In this document: piece after piece, positions 6,925 through 15,382 of the stretch
Layout of the letters: each line of letters opens with the position of its first letter
Numbering within the stretch: the stretch's first letter is position 1
Assembly (NCBI RefSeq): GCF_027111275.1
Contig: NZ_CP114286.1
Location: 1,798,001-1,862,000, forward strand
Source of the DNA: Flavobacterium luteolum
GTDB lineage: Bacteria; Bacteroidota; Bacteroidia; Flavobacteriales; Flavobacteriaceae
Direction of reading: 5' to 3'
Length of the DNA: 64,000 nt
The notes under the pieces: model-generated
What the model saw: only the letters and a program-made list of their open reading frames with translations
Database searches by the model: none
Told to the model about the DNA's origin: nothing
Program-made: the position numbers and the translations under genes

Positions 6925-8082
6925 ATGCTAAACTTTGAATTATACAATCCGACAAACTTGGTTTTCGGAAAAGGACAAATTGAAAAACTTTCGACTTTAG
7001 TACCAAAAGATGCAAAAATTCTTTTGGCTTATGGCGGTGGAAGTATATTTAAAAATGGTATTTATGACCAAGTAATCAACAATCTTAAAGGTTTTGAAAT
7101 TGTAGAATTTGGCGGAATCGAACCAAACCCAAGATTTGAAACTTTAATGAAAGCGGTTGATGTGATTAAAGCAGAAAAAATCGACTTTATTTTGGCTGTT
7201 GGTGGCGGATCTGTAATTGACGGTGTGAAATTTATTTCGGGAGCTGTTCATTTTGAAGGAAATCCGATTGACATTTTACAGAAACGTATTTTGATTAAAG
7301 AAAATGCAATGCCTTTTGGAACTGTTTTAACGCTTCCAGCAACGGGAAGCGAAATGAATTCTGGATACGTGGTAACAATTGAAGCAACTCAGGAAAAATT
7401 ATCTTCTGGCGGAAGTGCTTTATTTCCACAATTTTCTATCTGTGATCCGACTGTAATTTCTTCTTTACCAAAAAGACAGATCGAAAACGGAGTTGTAGAT
7501 GCCTACACGCACGTAATGGAACAATATTTAACATATCCTACAGATGCATTTCTTCAGGATCGAATTGCCGAAGGAATTTTACAGACTTTAATTGAAGTTG
7601 GTCCTGGAGTGGTAAAAAACCCAACCGATTATACTTTGGCTTCTAATTTTATGTGGAGCTGTACAATGGCTTTAAACGGATTAATTCAGAAAGGTGTTCC
7701 AAGCGATTGGGCAACACACATGATTGGTCACGAATTAACAGCTCTTTACGAAATTGATCATGCTAGAACTCTGGCTGTTATTGGTCCGAATTTGTATAAA
7801 GTGATGTTTGAAACTAAAAAAGCAAAATTAGCACAATACGGACGAAGAATTTTCAACTTAACAGGTTCTGACGAAGAAGTAGCAAAAGAAGCCATCAACA
7901 AAACAGTGGAATTTTTTCATACAATGGGAATGGATACCAAACTTTCGCAATACACAAATGATTATTCTAAAACAGCCGATTTTATTGTAAATCGTTTCGA
8001 CGAAAGAGGCTGGAAAGGTCTTGGCGAAAACCAACTGATAACTTTAGATAAGGTAAGATCTATTGTTGAACTTTCGTATTAG
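6925..8082 (+). CDS. Iron-containing NADPH-dependent alcohol dehydrogenase (YqhD/BDH type)
   Basis: 385 residues, full length for the YqhD/butanol dehydrogenase group. The GGGSVIDGVKFIS nucleotide loop lies near residue 92 and the ATGSEMN segment near 145. Metal ligands are visible in the TH-x-MEQYL helix and the HMIGHELTALYEIDHA helix. These enzymes reduce a wide range of short aldehydes with NADPH. The gene follows the DJ-1 gene by 178 bases of repeat-bearing DNA and ends before a strong terminator. In Escherichia coli the homologue is a broad aldehyde scavenger controlled by a dedicated regulator. Here the LysR gene upstream may play that part. Confidence 0.9.
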   Translation: MLNFELYNPTNLVFGKGQIEKLSTLVPKDAKILLAYGGGSIFKNGIYDQVINNLKGFEIVEFGGIEPNPRFETLMKAVDVIKAEKIDFILAVGGGSVIDGVKFISGAVHFEGNPIDILQKRILIKENAMPFGTVLTLPATGSEMNSGYVVTIEATQEKLSSGGSALFPQFSICDPTVISSLPKRQIENGVVDAYTHVMEQYLTYPTDAFLQDRIAEGILQTLIEVGPGVVKNPTDYTLASNFMWSCTMALNGLIQKGVPSDWATHMIGHELTALYEIDHARTLAVIGPNLYKVMFETKKAKLAQYGRRIFNLTGSDEEVAKEAINKTVEFFHTMGMDTKLSQYTNDYSKTADFIVNRFDERGWKGLGENQLITLDKVRSIVELSY

Positions 8083-8099
8083 TCACAGTATTCAGTAAC

Positions 8100-8129
8100 A
8101 GTTTTCAGTTTTGAGTATAACTGAAAACT
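8100..8129. repeat. Inverted repeat AGTTTTCAGTT/AACTGAAAACT
   Basis: Perfect 11-base arms at 8100-8110 and 8119-8129 with an 8-base loop, just upstream of the terminator. It is preceded by the word CAGTATTCAGT that also occurs near 11713-11760. It is part of the intergenic repeat background. Confidence 0.55.
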
Positions 8130-8137
8130 AAAAATAA

Positions 8138-8172
8138 AAAAGGCGTTCTTAACAAGTTTAGGAACGCCTTTT
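8138..8172. terminator. Strong hairpin terminator after the alcohol dehydrogenase
   Basis: AAAAGGCGTTC (8138-8148) pairs perfectly with GAACGCCTTTT (8162-8172) around a 13-base loop. A- and T-tracts on the two sides allow termination in either direction. The rest of the gap to 8406 holds only AT-rich DNA and the gpsA promoter. Confidence 0.9.
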
Positions 8173-8356
8173 CAAAATACTAAAACAAAACTAACTAACT
8201 CAATTTTTTTTAAATTCATTAAAATTCTAATTTATAAATTGTTATAACGCACGCGAAATGCTTTTTATTGTTCGTGAATTAAAAAAATATTTTAGTCTTA
8301 AACTTCTTGAAAGTCATTGCAATTAAAGAGGTTTGCCAAATTTCTTAAAGCAGATT

Positions 8357-8388
8357 TTGCTTTATTAGCACATTATTAAGTACTTTTG
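8357..8388 (+). promoter_or_regulatory. gpsA promoter, TTG-N21-TACTTTTG
   Basis: TTG at 8357-8359 and TACTTTTG at 8381-8388, an exact TAnnTTTG match. The box ends 18 bases before the ATG at 8407. It also argues against the upstream TTG at 8386 as the start codon. Confidence 0.65.
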
Positions 8389-8406
8389 TTTCAAATTAAT
8401 AAAATA

Positions 8407-9402
8407 ATGAGCGAAAAGTTAAAGTTTGCAGTAATTGGAGGAGGAAGTTGGGCAACGGCAATTGCCAAAATGCTGTGTGTGAATCTTTCAGAAATTGCGT
8501 GGTATATGCGTAATGAATCTGCAATTGAACATCTCCAGAAATATAAACACAATCCTAATTATTTAAGTTCTGTTGAATTTGACACCAACAAACTTAAACT
8601 GACAAGCAATATAAACGAAGCAATAGAATATGCAGATTATATCATTTTTGCAATTCCGTCAGCTTTCTTAGATGCCGAATTAAAAAATATGACCGTTTCT
8701 CTAGCCGATAAAATTATTTTTTCTGCTATTAAAGGAATTGTTCCTGAAACGAGTTTAATTGTTGGCGAACATTTCCACATTCAATATGATATTCCATATT
8801 ATAATATTGGAGTTATAACAGGTCCTTGTCACGCTGAAGAAGTGGCTTTAGAAAGACTTTCTTACCTAACAATTGCGTGTGGTGATCCTGATAAAGCTAA
8901 AATGGTAGCAAAATCACTTTCCGGAAATTATATTAAAGCCAAAATTTCAGACGACATTATCGGAACTGAATATGCCGCGATGCTGAAAAACATTTACTCT
9001 ATTGCTGCCGGAATTGCTCACGGTTTAGGATATGGCGACAACTTTCAGTCAGTTTTAATGAGTAATGCAATTCGCGAAATGAAGAAATTCATCAGAAAAG
9101 TGCATAAAATGAAACGTAACATTAACGATTCGGCTTATTTAGGCGATTTATTGGTTACAGGATATTCCGTTTTCTCTAGAAATAGAATGTTCGGAAACAT
9201 GATTGGAAAAGGATATACTGTAAAAAGTGCCATGATGGAAATGAGCATGGTTGCCGAAGGTTACTACGCAACAAAAAGTGCTTATAAACTAAATCAAGGC
9301 TACGGAGCAAAAACACCAATTATAGACGCTGTTTATGCGGTTTTATACGAAGGAAAAGATGCCAAAACGGTTTTCAAGAAATTGACTGAGTCTTTGGATT
9401 AG
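8407..9402 (+). CDS. gpsA: Glycerol-3-phosphate dehydrogenase [NAD(P)+]
   Basis: Reduces dihydroxyacetone phosphate to sn-glycerol 3-phosphate, the backbone for membrane phospholipids. The N-terminal dinucleotide fold opens with FAVIGGGSWATA. The GPCHAEE segment, the K in YAAMLKN and the TGYSVFSRNRMFG substrate loop are family landmarks. The chosen ATG at 8407 gives 331 residues, normal for GpsA. The longer frame from TTG 8386 would lie inside the promoter. It is a single transcription unit bounded by terminators on both sides. Confidence 0.95.
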   Translation: MSEKLKFAVIGGGSWATAIAKMLCVNLSEIAWYMRNESAIEHLQKYKHNPNYLSSVEFDTNKLKLTSNINEAIEYADYIIFAIPSAFLDAELKNMTVSLADKIIFSAIKGIVPETSLIVGEHFHIQYDIPYYNIGVITGPCHAEEVALERLSYLTIACGDPDKAKMVAKSLSGNYIKAKISDDIIGTEYAAMLKNIYSIAAGIAHGLGYGDNFQSVLMSNAIREMKKFIRKVHKMKRNINDSAYLGDLLVTGYSVFSRNRMFGNMIGKGYTVKSAMMEMSMVAEGYYATKSAYKLNQGYGAKTPIIDAVYAVLYEGKDAKTVFKKLTESLD

Positions 9403-9457
9403 TTTTAGTTAAAAGATGCAAGAAGCAAGAGAAAAGACTTCAATGTTGAGATAAAAA

Positions 9458-9489
9458 AAGAGCCAAACTGAATTTCAGTCTTGGCTCTT
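9458..9489. terminator. Hairpin terminator between gpsA and the convergent gene
   Basis: AAGAGCCAA (9458-9466) pairs with TTGGCTCTT (9481-9489) and the inner ACTGAA/TTCAGT extends the stem. The region around it (9424-9545) also carries the words AAGCAAGAG and CTCTTGCTT in opposite orientation, an older, imperfect inverted repeat. Confidence 0.8.
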
Positions 9490-9552
9490 GCTTCTTTATT
9501 TCATTTAAGTCTTAATATAGTCTTTCCTCTTGCTTCTTTCCTCTTTAAAACT

Positions 9553-9960
9553 CTATTTCACCATAACCCCTTCAACAAACAAAATCGGCACTTCTTCCGT
9601 ATTGTTTTCGTCAAGCGAATTGGCTTTAAAAATAAACTTCTTATCGTACAAAGTATTTCCGATGAAGAAAGTTACCATAAACTCGTTATTAAGCGCTAAA
9701 AGGCTTTTTTCTACCAATTCTATCTTCACAACAGAAACCGAAGGAACTTCAACAAAAGCATGACGCAGAATTGACGTTTTTTTCATTTCACCATCAATAG
9801 TTCCAAACGCTTTTGAAACCACCATAACGCTGTCTAAATTAAAATCACTGTCATTAACCAAGTAAGCGTACCATACTTTTTCCATAAAATCGTCGCTCCA
9901 TTCCTGCACCGCTGCAAGAAATACATTTTCAACTTCTGGAATTATTATATCTTTTTTCAT
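9553..9960 (-). CDS. Conserved hypothetical protein
   Basis: 135 residues from the ATG at 9960 (MKKDIIIPEVENVF). The longer frame to 10008 would be encoded by a palindromic repeat, so I reject it. There is no signal peptide or membrane helix. The sequence alternates strands and acidic loops and mentions no known catalytic motif: a central segment SILRHAFVEVPSVSVVKIELVEK and the closing IFKANSLDENNTEE are the most distinctive parts. It lies downstream of pheS on the same strand, separated by a 64-base hairpin. I do not recognise a function. Confidence 0.75.
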   Translation of the reverse strand: MKKDIIIPEVENVFLAAVQEWSDDFMEKVWYAYLVNDSDFNLDSVMVVSKAFGTIDGEMKKTSILRHAFVEVPSVSVVKIELVEKSLLALNNEFMVTFFIGNTLYDKKFIFKANSLDENNTEEVPILFVEGVMVK

Positions 9961-9976
9961 ATGAGTCAAAAGTTTT

Positions 9977-10040
9977 AAAGTGTAAAGTCGAAAGTCAAAA
10001 GCCATCACTCTGAGACTTTTGACTTTCGACTTTACACTTT
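9977..10040. repeat. Perfect 25-bp inverted repeat between pheS and the hypothetical gene
   Basis: Arms at 9977-10001 and 10016-10040 are exact reverse complements with a 14-base loop. The arm is built from the words AAAGTGTAAAGTC and GAAAGTCAAAAG. It ends 10 bases past the pheS stop and could act as a terminator or 3'-end stabiliser for pheS. Confidence 0.85.
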
Positions 10041-10050
10041 ATGACTTAAA

Positions 10051-11070
10051 TTAAATATTTGCTTTAAACTGCTCTAAGAAACGAACATCATTTTCGTAAA
10101 ACATACGAATATCGCCAATTTGGTATAAAAGCATTGCAATACGCTCCACTCCCATTCCGAAAGCAAATCCGTTGTATTCATCTGGATTGATATCACAGTT
10201 TTTCAAAACGTTTGGATCTACCATTCCGCAACCTCCAATTTCTAACCAGCCTGTTCCTTTTGTGATACGGTAATCCGTTTCTGTTTTTAGTCCCCAATAG
10301 ATATCAATCTCAGCACTTGGCTCTGTAAATGGGAAATAAGATGGACGAAGACGAATCTTAGATTTTCCGAACATTTCTTTTGTGAAATAAAGCAAAGTCT
10401 GCTTCAAATCGGCAAAAGACACATCTTTGTCAATGTACAATCCTTCCACTTGATGGAAAATACAGTGTGAACGAGATGAAATTGCTTCGTTACGGAAAAC
10501 GCGTCCTGGAGAAATCGTACGAATTGGCGGTTTATGATTTTCCATATAACGCACCTGAACAGATGATGTATGCGTACGCAACAACACATCAGGATTGGTC
10601 TGAATGAAAAATGTATCTTGCATATCACGTGCCGGATGATACTCTGGCAAGTTCAATGCTGTAAAGTTATGCCAATCGTCTTCGATTTCTGGTCCTTCAG
10701 AAACGTTGAATCCGATATTAGCAAAAATATCGATGATTTGATTTTTAACGATAGAAATTGGGTGACGAGAACCAATAATTACGGGTTCTGCCGCACGCGT
10801 TAAATCACCAAAAACTCCTTTAGACTCTTCTTTGCTTTCAAGTTCTTCCTGAATAACTCTTACTTTTTCTTCAGCAACAGCTTTTAAAGTATTGATTACT
10901 TGTCCAAAATCTTTTTTCTGGTCGTTTGGAATATTTTTAAATTCAGTAAAAAGTTCTTTCAGCAAACCTTTACTTCCTAAATATTTAATACGGAATTGTT
11001 CTAACGATTCTTTATTTTTCTCATTAAAGGCTTTAGCTTCCTCTATGTGCTGTTTTATCTTATCTATCAT
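10051..11070 (-). CDS. pheS: Phenylalanine-tRNA ligase alpha subunit
   Basis: 339 residues. The N-terminal coiled-coil arm (residues 1-100) is followed by the class II catalytic core, with motif 2 (VFRNEAISSRSHCIFHQVEG, residues about 190-210) and motif 3 (FGMGVERIAML near 315-325). The subunit pairs with PheT as an alpha2-beta2 enzyme. PheT is not in this window, so pheS and pheT are unlinked here, as seen in other Bacteroidota. Its promoter is visible just upstream. Confidence 0.97.
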   Translation of the reverse strand: MIDKIKQHIEEAKAFNEKNKESLEQFRIKYLGSKGLLKELFTEFKNIPNDQKKDFGQVINTLKAVAEEKVRVIQEELESKEESKGVFGDLTRAAEPVIIGSRHPISIVKNQIIDIFANIGFNVSEGPEIEDDWHNFTALNLPEYHPARDMQDTFFIQTNPDVLLRTHTSSVQVRYMENHKPPIRTISPGRVFRNEAISSRSHCIFHQVEGLYIDKDVSFADLKQTLLYFTKEMFGKSKIRLRPSYFPFTEPSAEIDIYWGLKTETDYRITKGTGWLEIGGCGMVDPNVLKNCDINPDEYNGFAFGMGVERIAMLLYQIGDIRMFYENDVRFLEQFKANI

Positions 11071-11092
11071 TTTCCTTCGATAATTGAGAGTA

Positions 11093-11100
11093 CAAATTTA
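11093..11100 (-). promoter_or_regulatory. -7 box TAAATTTG of pheS
   Basis: On the minus strand an exact TAnnTTTG match lies 22 bases before the pheS ATG. Confidence 0.6.
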
Positions 11101-11154
11101 GTGTTTTTAGTTGAAAGTGTGCGGTCTCAGTCGCAGTTTTAGGTTTTCCTTAAA

Positions 11155-11682
11155 TTATTTTATCAGATTTAACTTTTCTTCAACTTGTTTAATCTTTACA
11201 TGCCAATAATCTAAACCTTCCTGATTGGTTACTATCTCCTTTTTGTAATTAGGAGAAATACTGCTTAGTTTATGCCAGTTTTTATTTAAATCCCGTTCTT
11301 TTTCTTGTTTTGTTGTGGGTTCAATTCTGCTACGCCAAAAGTTCATATTTTCAAGATACCTTTTTTTTATGTCTTCAAAATACTCAATTAGTTTTTCTTT
11401 TGAACTCGGAATATAGCCAGGCCCGCTGCAACCGCAGGAGTGAAACGTAATGCCTACAGAAAATAAACTTTTAATATGCTCCCATTTTTTGACATCTTCT
11501 TTTTTAGGCGATTCAAAATCTAGTCCCATATTAGCCATAAATTCTCCGCATTGTGGACATTTGGCTTCAAAAACCGATGCCTCTCCTTTTTTCACATCAA
11601 CCATCAATCTTCTTTTAAAGGTCTTTCGACAATTAAAACAAGCATAATGAGGCTTATAAGATGTCATTGCGTATCTGCACAT
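11155..11682 (-). CDS. Hypothetical zinc-ribbon protein
   Basis: 175 residues with an N-terminal zinc ribbon: CFNC at about residues 15-18 and CPQC at about 42-45. A second cysteine cluster HSCGCSGPGY follows near residue 82. The C-terminal half is charged and probably helical (EKLIEYFEDIKKRYLEN, QVEEKLNLIK). The start may be the ATG at 11682 or the internal ATG at 11667 (MTSYKPHYACF). The latter puts the ribbon close to the N-terminus and looks more natural. No function is recognised; metal or nucleic-acid binding is a reasonable guess. Confidence 0.75.
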   Translation of the reverse strand: MCRYAMTSYKPHYACFNCRKTFKRRLMVDVKKGEASVFEAKCPQCGEFMANMGLDFESPKKEDVKKWEHIKSLFSVGITFHSCGCSGPGYIPSSKEKLIEYFEDIKKRYLENMNFWRSRIEPTTKQEKERDLNKNWHKLSSISPNYKKEIVTNQEGLDYWHVKIKQVEEKLNLIK

Positions 11683-11689
11683 TTTTTTA

Positions 11690-11770
11690 GTGGTCAGTGG
11701 TCAGGTTTTTAGTGGCCAGTATTCCGTTTAAAGCGCTGAACACTTGGCAACTGAATACTGAACACTTAAA
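11690..11770. repeat. CAGTATTC/GAATACTG simple inverted repeat
   Basis: The short gap contains tandem AGTGGTCAG words and the inverted pair CAGTATTC (11718-11725) and GAATACTG (11754-11761). The same words appear at 8086-8095. No gene is present. Confidence 0.45.
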
Positions 11771-11778
11771 AAAAAAAT

Positions 11779-12135
11779 CTACTCAATAAGTTTTCTTTCT
11801 AAAAAATAACTCACAATAGCTTCTTTCATTAAAACCGATTGTTCACCGGCTTTTAACGGCGGTAAATTTTCTTTTACTTTGTAATGAGGCCAGCCTTCGT
11901 CGTCGAAATATTCGAATTCATAAAATCCGTATGGTTCTAACAATCGACAGATAGCAATGTGCATTAAATTCAGTTTTTCGTCTTTTTTATATTCACGGTG
12001 TACTTTTCCGTACTCCTGAACTCCGATTAGGTAAATTATGGCATCCAAATCTAGATCTTCGCCTTGCGAAAATTGATTGGAAAGTATATCAACGAGCTTT
12101 TCCCAGCGCTCTTTTAATTGTGTATCTCTAGACAT
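11779..12135 (-). CDS. Conserved hypothetical acidic protein
   Basis: 118 residues, soluble, no signal peptide. Notable segments are the helical N-terminus (SRDTQLKERWEKLVDILSNQ), the IYLIGVQEYGKVHREYKKDEK stretch split around residue 45, and FEYFDDEGWPHYKV near residue 80. It looks like a small helical protein of unknown function kept in Flavobacteriia. It has its own promoter and is divergent from cvpA. Confidence 0.8.
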   Translation of the reverse strand: MSRDTQLKERWEKLVDILSNQFSQGEDLDLDAIIYLIGVQEYGKVHREYKKDEKLNLMHIAICRLLEPYGFYEFEYFDDEGWPHYKVKENLPPLKAGEQSVLMKEAIVSYFLERKLIE

Positions 12136-12137
12136 TT

Positions 12138-12178
12138 AATTTATGATTTTAGATTGTAGATTTTAGATTGCTGATTTA
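12138..12178. repeat. ATTTTAGATTG simple direct repeat
   Basis: Three imperfect copies of the word GATTTTAGATTG follow each other directly upstream of the hypothetical gene start. It is AT-rich repeat DNA with no coding potential. Confidence 0.45.
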
Positions 12179-12230
12179 AAAATCACTTCTGAAGGGGGCA
12201 GAATGCAATCTGAACTCTAAATTTGATTTG

Positions 12231-12238
12231 CAAAGATA
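12231..12238 (-). promoter_or_regulatory. -7 box TATCTTTG of the 11779-12135 gene
   Basis: Exact TAnnTTTG match on the minus strand, giving a leader of roughly 90 bases that covers the direct repeats. Confidence 0.5.
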
Positions 12239-12345
12239 CAGAGTTCAAACTCAATGTACCTAAAAAAAATAAATACATCGAAAAACAGAACTGCAAAAAC
12301 CTCTCAACCTTTGTCAATATGAACTTTTGAACCTAAAAAAAGATA

Positions 12346-12353
12346 TATCTTTG
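12346..12353 (+). promoter_or_regulatory. -7 box TATCTTTG of cvpA
   Basis: Exact TAnnTTTG match followed by GC, 25 bases before the ATG at 12379. A TTG at 12327-12329 lies 16 bases upstream. Confidence 0.6.
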
Positions 12354-12378
12354 CGCCTCATTAAACACAAAACCAAAC

Positions 12379-12930
12379 ATGAGTTTTTTTGATATTATTG
12401 TAGCCGCACTTTTAGGATACAGTTTGTACAAGGGCATTAAAAATGGACTTTTTGTAGAAGTTGCTTCTTTTATTTCTTTGCTATTAGGAATTTATCTTGC
12501 CATTAAATTTTCTTCGTTAATGACTGGATGGATTTCAAAACATGTTTCGTGGAATCCAACCAACATTCAGATTACGGCTTTTATCTTAACTTTTATTCTT
12601 GTTGTAATTGGTGTTTATTTCTTAGCGAAAATATTAACGGGAATCGCCGATTTTGCCATGTTAGGCTGGATGAATAAACTTGGTGGTGGATTTTTCAGAA
12701 TTTTAAAAACGATTCTTATTCTAAGTATTTTTATTGCTTTGTTTGAGAAAATCAATTTCAATAATACATTCGCTAAAAAGGAAACTTTAGATAATTATAT
12801 TTTTTATAATCCAGTAAAAAAAGTCGCTGCTTTTGTATATCCTTCAATAGAAAAATGGTACGAGACTTTTAAAAAAGAACATTCTGAAAAGCCAGAAGAA
12901 GAAAAAGAACGGAATATAGACAAGGAATAA
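12379..12930 (+). CDS. CvpA family membrane protein
   Basis: 183 residues with four hydrophobic segments at about residues 5-20, 28-48, 62-85 and 103-120. The GIKNGLFVEVASFISLLLGI turn is the family hallmark, and the GWMNKLGGGFF loop precedes the last membrane helix. The C-terminus is highly charged (EKPEEEKERNIDKE) and cytoplasmic. CvpA proteins are inner-membrane proteins linked to colicin V production and envelope stress tolerance, with no established activity. It is monocistronic here. Confidence 0.85.
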   Translation: MSFFDIIVAALLGYSLYKGIKNGLFVEVASFISLLLGIYLAIKFSSLMTGWISKHVSWNPTNIQITAFILTFILVVIGVYFLAKILTGIADFAMLGWMNKLGGGFFRILKTILILSIFIALFEKINFNNTFAKKETLDNYIFYNPVKKVAAFVYPSIEKWYETFKKEHSEKPEEEKERNIDKE

Positions 12931-12955
12931 TTTATTTTGTGATGAATTTATATAC

Positions 12956-13021
12956 CGCTCCGCTGGAGCTCCTGATATGAAATCTCTATTTTTTCTATAA
13001 ACATTTCGTTTCTCCGAAACT
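12956..13021. repeat. CTCCGCTGGAGCT repeat, single copy
   Basis: CGCTCCGCTGGAGCTCC followed by CTCTATTTTTTCTATAAAC and TTTCGTTTCTCCGAAACT. The same three blocks in the same order occur at 16201-16266, so this is a dispersed repeat. The GGAGC/GCTCC words can pair as a small hairpin. Confidence 0.7.
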
Positions 13022-13125
13022 ATTTTTAATAACTTATAGAAAACATCACATTTTCAAATATTTGCAAGAAATATTTTATCTTGCTCCGTATTTCCAACAA
13101 CCGATTTTAACCAAAAATCTAAACC

Positions 13126-14226
13126 ATGTTGTACTTAACGGGCATTATAATTACGTTTTTTCTGGTTGCGATTCTAGCAAGTAAAAAAGACAAAAGTGAA
13201 GCAGATAAAATTCTAGCGCTTTGGCTGTTTTTTACAGGTTTTCATTTGTTTTTATATTATCTGCATTATAATAAAGACTTTGCTTCGTTTCCATTTTTAC
13301 TGGGTTTTGAACTTCCAATGCCTTTATTACAAGGTCCTTTTTTGTATTTATACACTTCTGCTTTGACTAATCAAAATCAGTATAAAAAATACAATTGGAT
13401 TCACTTTTTACCCTTTGTAATCGCTGTTTTAGTTTTGATGCCGTTTTTCACTTTATCCTTTCAAGAAAAGCTAAAGATTTTTCAGAATGACGGAAAAGGA
13501 TATGAAAATCTGATTCTGATTTTGTACAGCACGATTTTAATTTCCGGCATTACGTATGCATTACTTTCGCTTCAAAAACTTTCCAAACATCGAAGAAACA
13601 TTTCCGATCAGTTTTCTTTTAATGAAAAAATAAATCTTCGCTGGCTTCAATATTTAATTTTCGGGTCGAGTATAATCTGGTTAGTTGTGATTTTTTATGA
13701 AGATAAATATATCTTTTCGGTGGTTGTTTTTTATCTGATGTTTATTGGTTATTTCGGCATCAAACAAGTCGGGATTTTTACCAATCAAACAATTCCTGTG
13801 AATGCAGTTTTAAACATTCCTTCCAATCAAAATATCGAAATTGAAAACACATCAGAAAAAATCAAATATGAAAAATCAAGTTTAAGCTCAGCTGAACTGC
13901 AGTCTATTCATCAAAAATTGACTGAAATTATGAAGACTGAAAAACTCTATAAAAATCCTGATTTGACTTTGGCAGAATTATCACAGAAACTAAATATTCA
14001 TCCAAATGTATTATCACAAGTTATTAATTCAGCCGAAGAAAAAAACTTTTACGATTACATCAATTTAAAACGAGTAGAAGAATTCAAAAAACTAATTCTT
14101 CTGCCCGAACATCAAAAATTCACTTTACTTTCTATTGCTTTTGAATGTGGTTTTAATTCGAAAACAGCTTTTAACCGAAATTTCAAAAAAGCAACTGGAC
14201 TTTCTCCTTCTGAATATTTGAGATAA
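13126..14226 (+). CDS. Membrane-anchored AraC-family regulator
   Basis: 366 residues. About seven hydrophobic segments occupy residues 1-225. A linker follows, then a C-terminal AraC/XylS double helix-turn-helix (about 262-366). The first HTH reads LTLAELSQKLNIHPNVLSQ and the second includes LLSIAFECGFNSKTAFNRNFKKATG. Bacteroidota have many such regulators, in which an integral membrane sensor is fused to the DNA-binding domain. The next two genes on the same strand (an S33 peptidase lipoprotein and an outer-membrane protein) are the nearest candidates for control. The signal sensed is unknown. Confidence 0.88.
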   Translation: MLYLTGIIITFFLVAILASKKDKSEADKILALWLFFTGFHLFLYYLHYNKDFASFPFLLGFELPMPLLQGPFLYLYTSALTNQNQYKKYNWIHFLPFVIAVLVLMPFFTLSFQEKLKIFQNDGKGYENLILILYSTILISGITYALLSLQKLSKHRRNISDQFSFNEKINLRWLQYLIFGSSIIWLVVIFYEDKYIFSVVVFYLMFIGYFGIKQVGIFTNQTIPVNAVLNIPSNQNIEIENTSEKIKYEKSSLSSAELQSIHQKLTEIMKTEKLYKNPDLTLAELSQKLNIHPNVLSQVINSAEEKNFYDYINLKRVEEFKKLILLPEHQKFTLLSIAFECGFNSKTAFNRNFKKATGLSPSEYLR

Positions 14227-14382
14227 GTTTTTTTAATCTCGCAGAGTCGCAAAGTTTTATTTTAAAAAACTTAGTGCCTTTGTGGCAAATTTTAACTTCA
14301 AAACCTAGAACCACCTTACAAGTTGGGGCGACCAGCATAATATTGGAGCACATCTTTGCAGAAATTTTAATCAATTCTTGCA

Positions 14383-15375
14383 ATGAAAACCAATTTACTT
14401 TACTCAGCCGTAATCGCTATCTCGATTTTCTTTTTTATGGGATGCGAAAACGAAAAAAACATTGACGAATCTGGAAATTTAGTTCCTAAAACAGTCGATG
14501 AAGATCCATCAATTCCTTCGATTTTTGTAGACGGAACACAATTACATTCCGAAACTTTTGGAAATCCAAACGATCCAATGCTAATCTTTTTGCACGGTGG
14601 TCCCGGCTCCGATTACCGAAACGGATTAAATGTACAGCAATTAGCCAAGGAGGGTTTTTATGTCATTTTTTACGATCAACGAGGTTCGGGATTATCAAAA
14701 AGACATGATAAAAAAAGTTATTCGATTCAATTAGTTTTGGATGATTTAACCGAAGTCATCAAATATTATAAAACTTCTCTCAATCAAAAAGTTTTTCTCT
14801 TTGGTCATTCTTGGGGCGCGATGCTCGCGTCTGCTTATGTCAACCAATATCCAAGTTCTATAAACGGAGTAATTCTAGCCGAACCAGGGGGACTCAATAA
14901 AAAATTGCTCGATGAATATGGAGAAATAAGCCGCAAAATCAATATTTTTTCTGAGGTTACGAGCAATCTTTTATATGTAGACCAGTTTATAACGGGAAAA
15001 GAAAATCAGCATGCCATTTTAGATTATAAATACGGAATTTCTTCGAGTTTTACTTATGCGAAAGGAAATGATGAAGATATTCCAGGTCCGTCACCGTTTT
15101 GGAGAATTGGCACAACAGTTTTGGAAAGTTTTATTGATATTTCTGAAAATGAAGGATTCGATTTCACCACAAATTTGGACCAATATCAAACGAAAGTTTT
15201 GTTTTTATACGGCGAATTGAACAAATCTTACGGATTGGCTTTTGCCCAAAAAGAAGCCGCTTATTTTCCAAATTATGAAATTGCAGAAGTCAAAGGAACG
15301 GGACACGAAATGATTTATTTCAAATGGGAAAATGTCGAGCCTTTAGTATTGAATTATTTAAATAATCTAAAATAA
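14383..15375 (+). CDS. Alpha/beta-hydrolase lipoprotein, prolyl aminopeptidase-like (S33)
   Basis: 330 residues with a lipoprotein signal (C21 in FFFMGC). The proline iminopeptidase hallmarks are present: the HGGPGSD oxyanion loop near residue 71, YDQRGSGLS, the nucleophile elbow GHSWGAM near residue 140, and a late GTGHEM histidine. It probably removes N-terminal proline or a related residue from peptides, or hydrolyses an ester, in the periplasm or on the surface. It overlaps in operon with the next gene (7-base gap). The 156 bases upstream contain a short repeat and no further gene. Confidence 0.85.
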   Translation: MKTNLLYSAVIAISIFFFMGCENEKNIDESGNLVPKTVDEDPSIPSIFVDGTQLHSETFGNPNDPMLIFLHGGPGSDYRNGLNVQQLAKEGFYVIFYDQRGSGLSKRHDKKSYSIQLVLDDLTEVIKYYKTSLNQKVFLFGHSWGAMLASAYVNQYPSSINGVILAEPGGLNKKLLDEYGEISRKINIFSEVTSNLLYVDQFITGKENQHAILDYKYGISSSFTYAKGNDEDIPGPSPFWRIGTTVLESFIDISENEGFDFTTNLDQYQTKVLFLYGELNKSYGLAFAQKEAAYFPNYEIAEVKGTGHEMIYFKWENVEPLVLNYLNNLK

Positions 15376-15382
15376 TTCGGCC

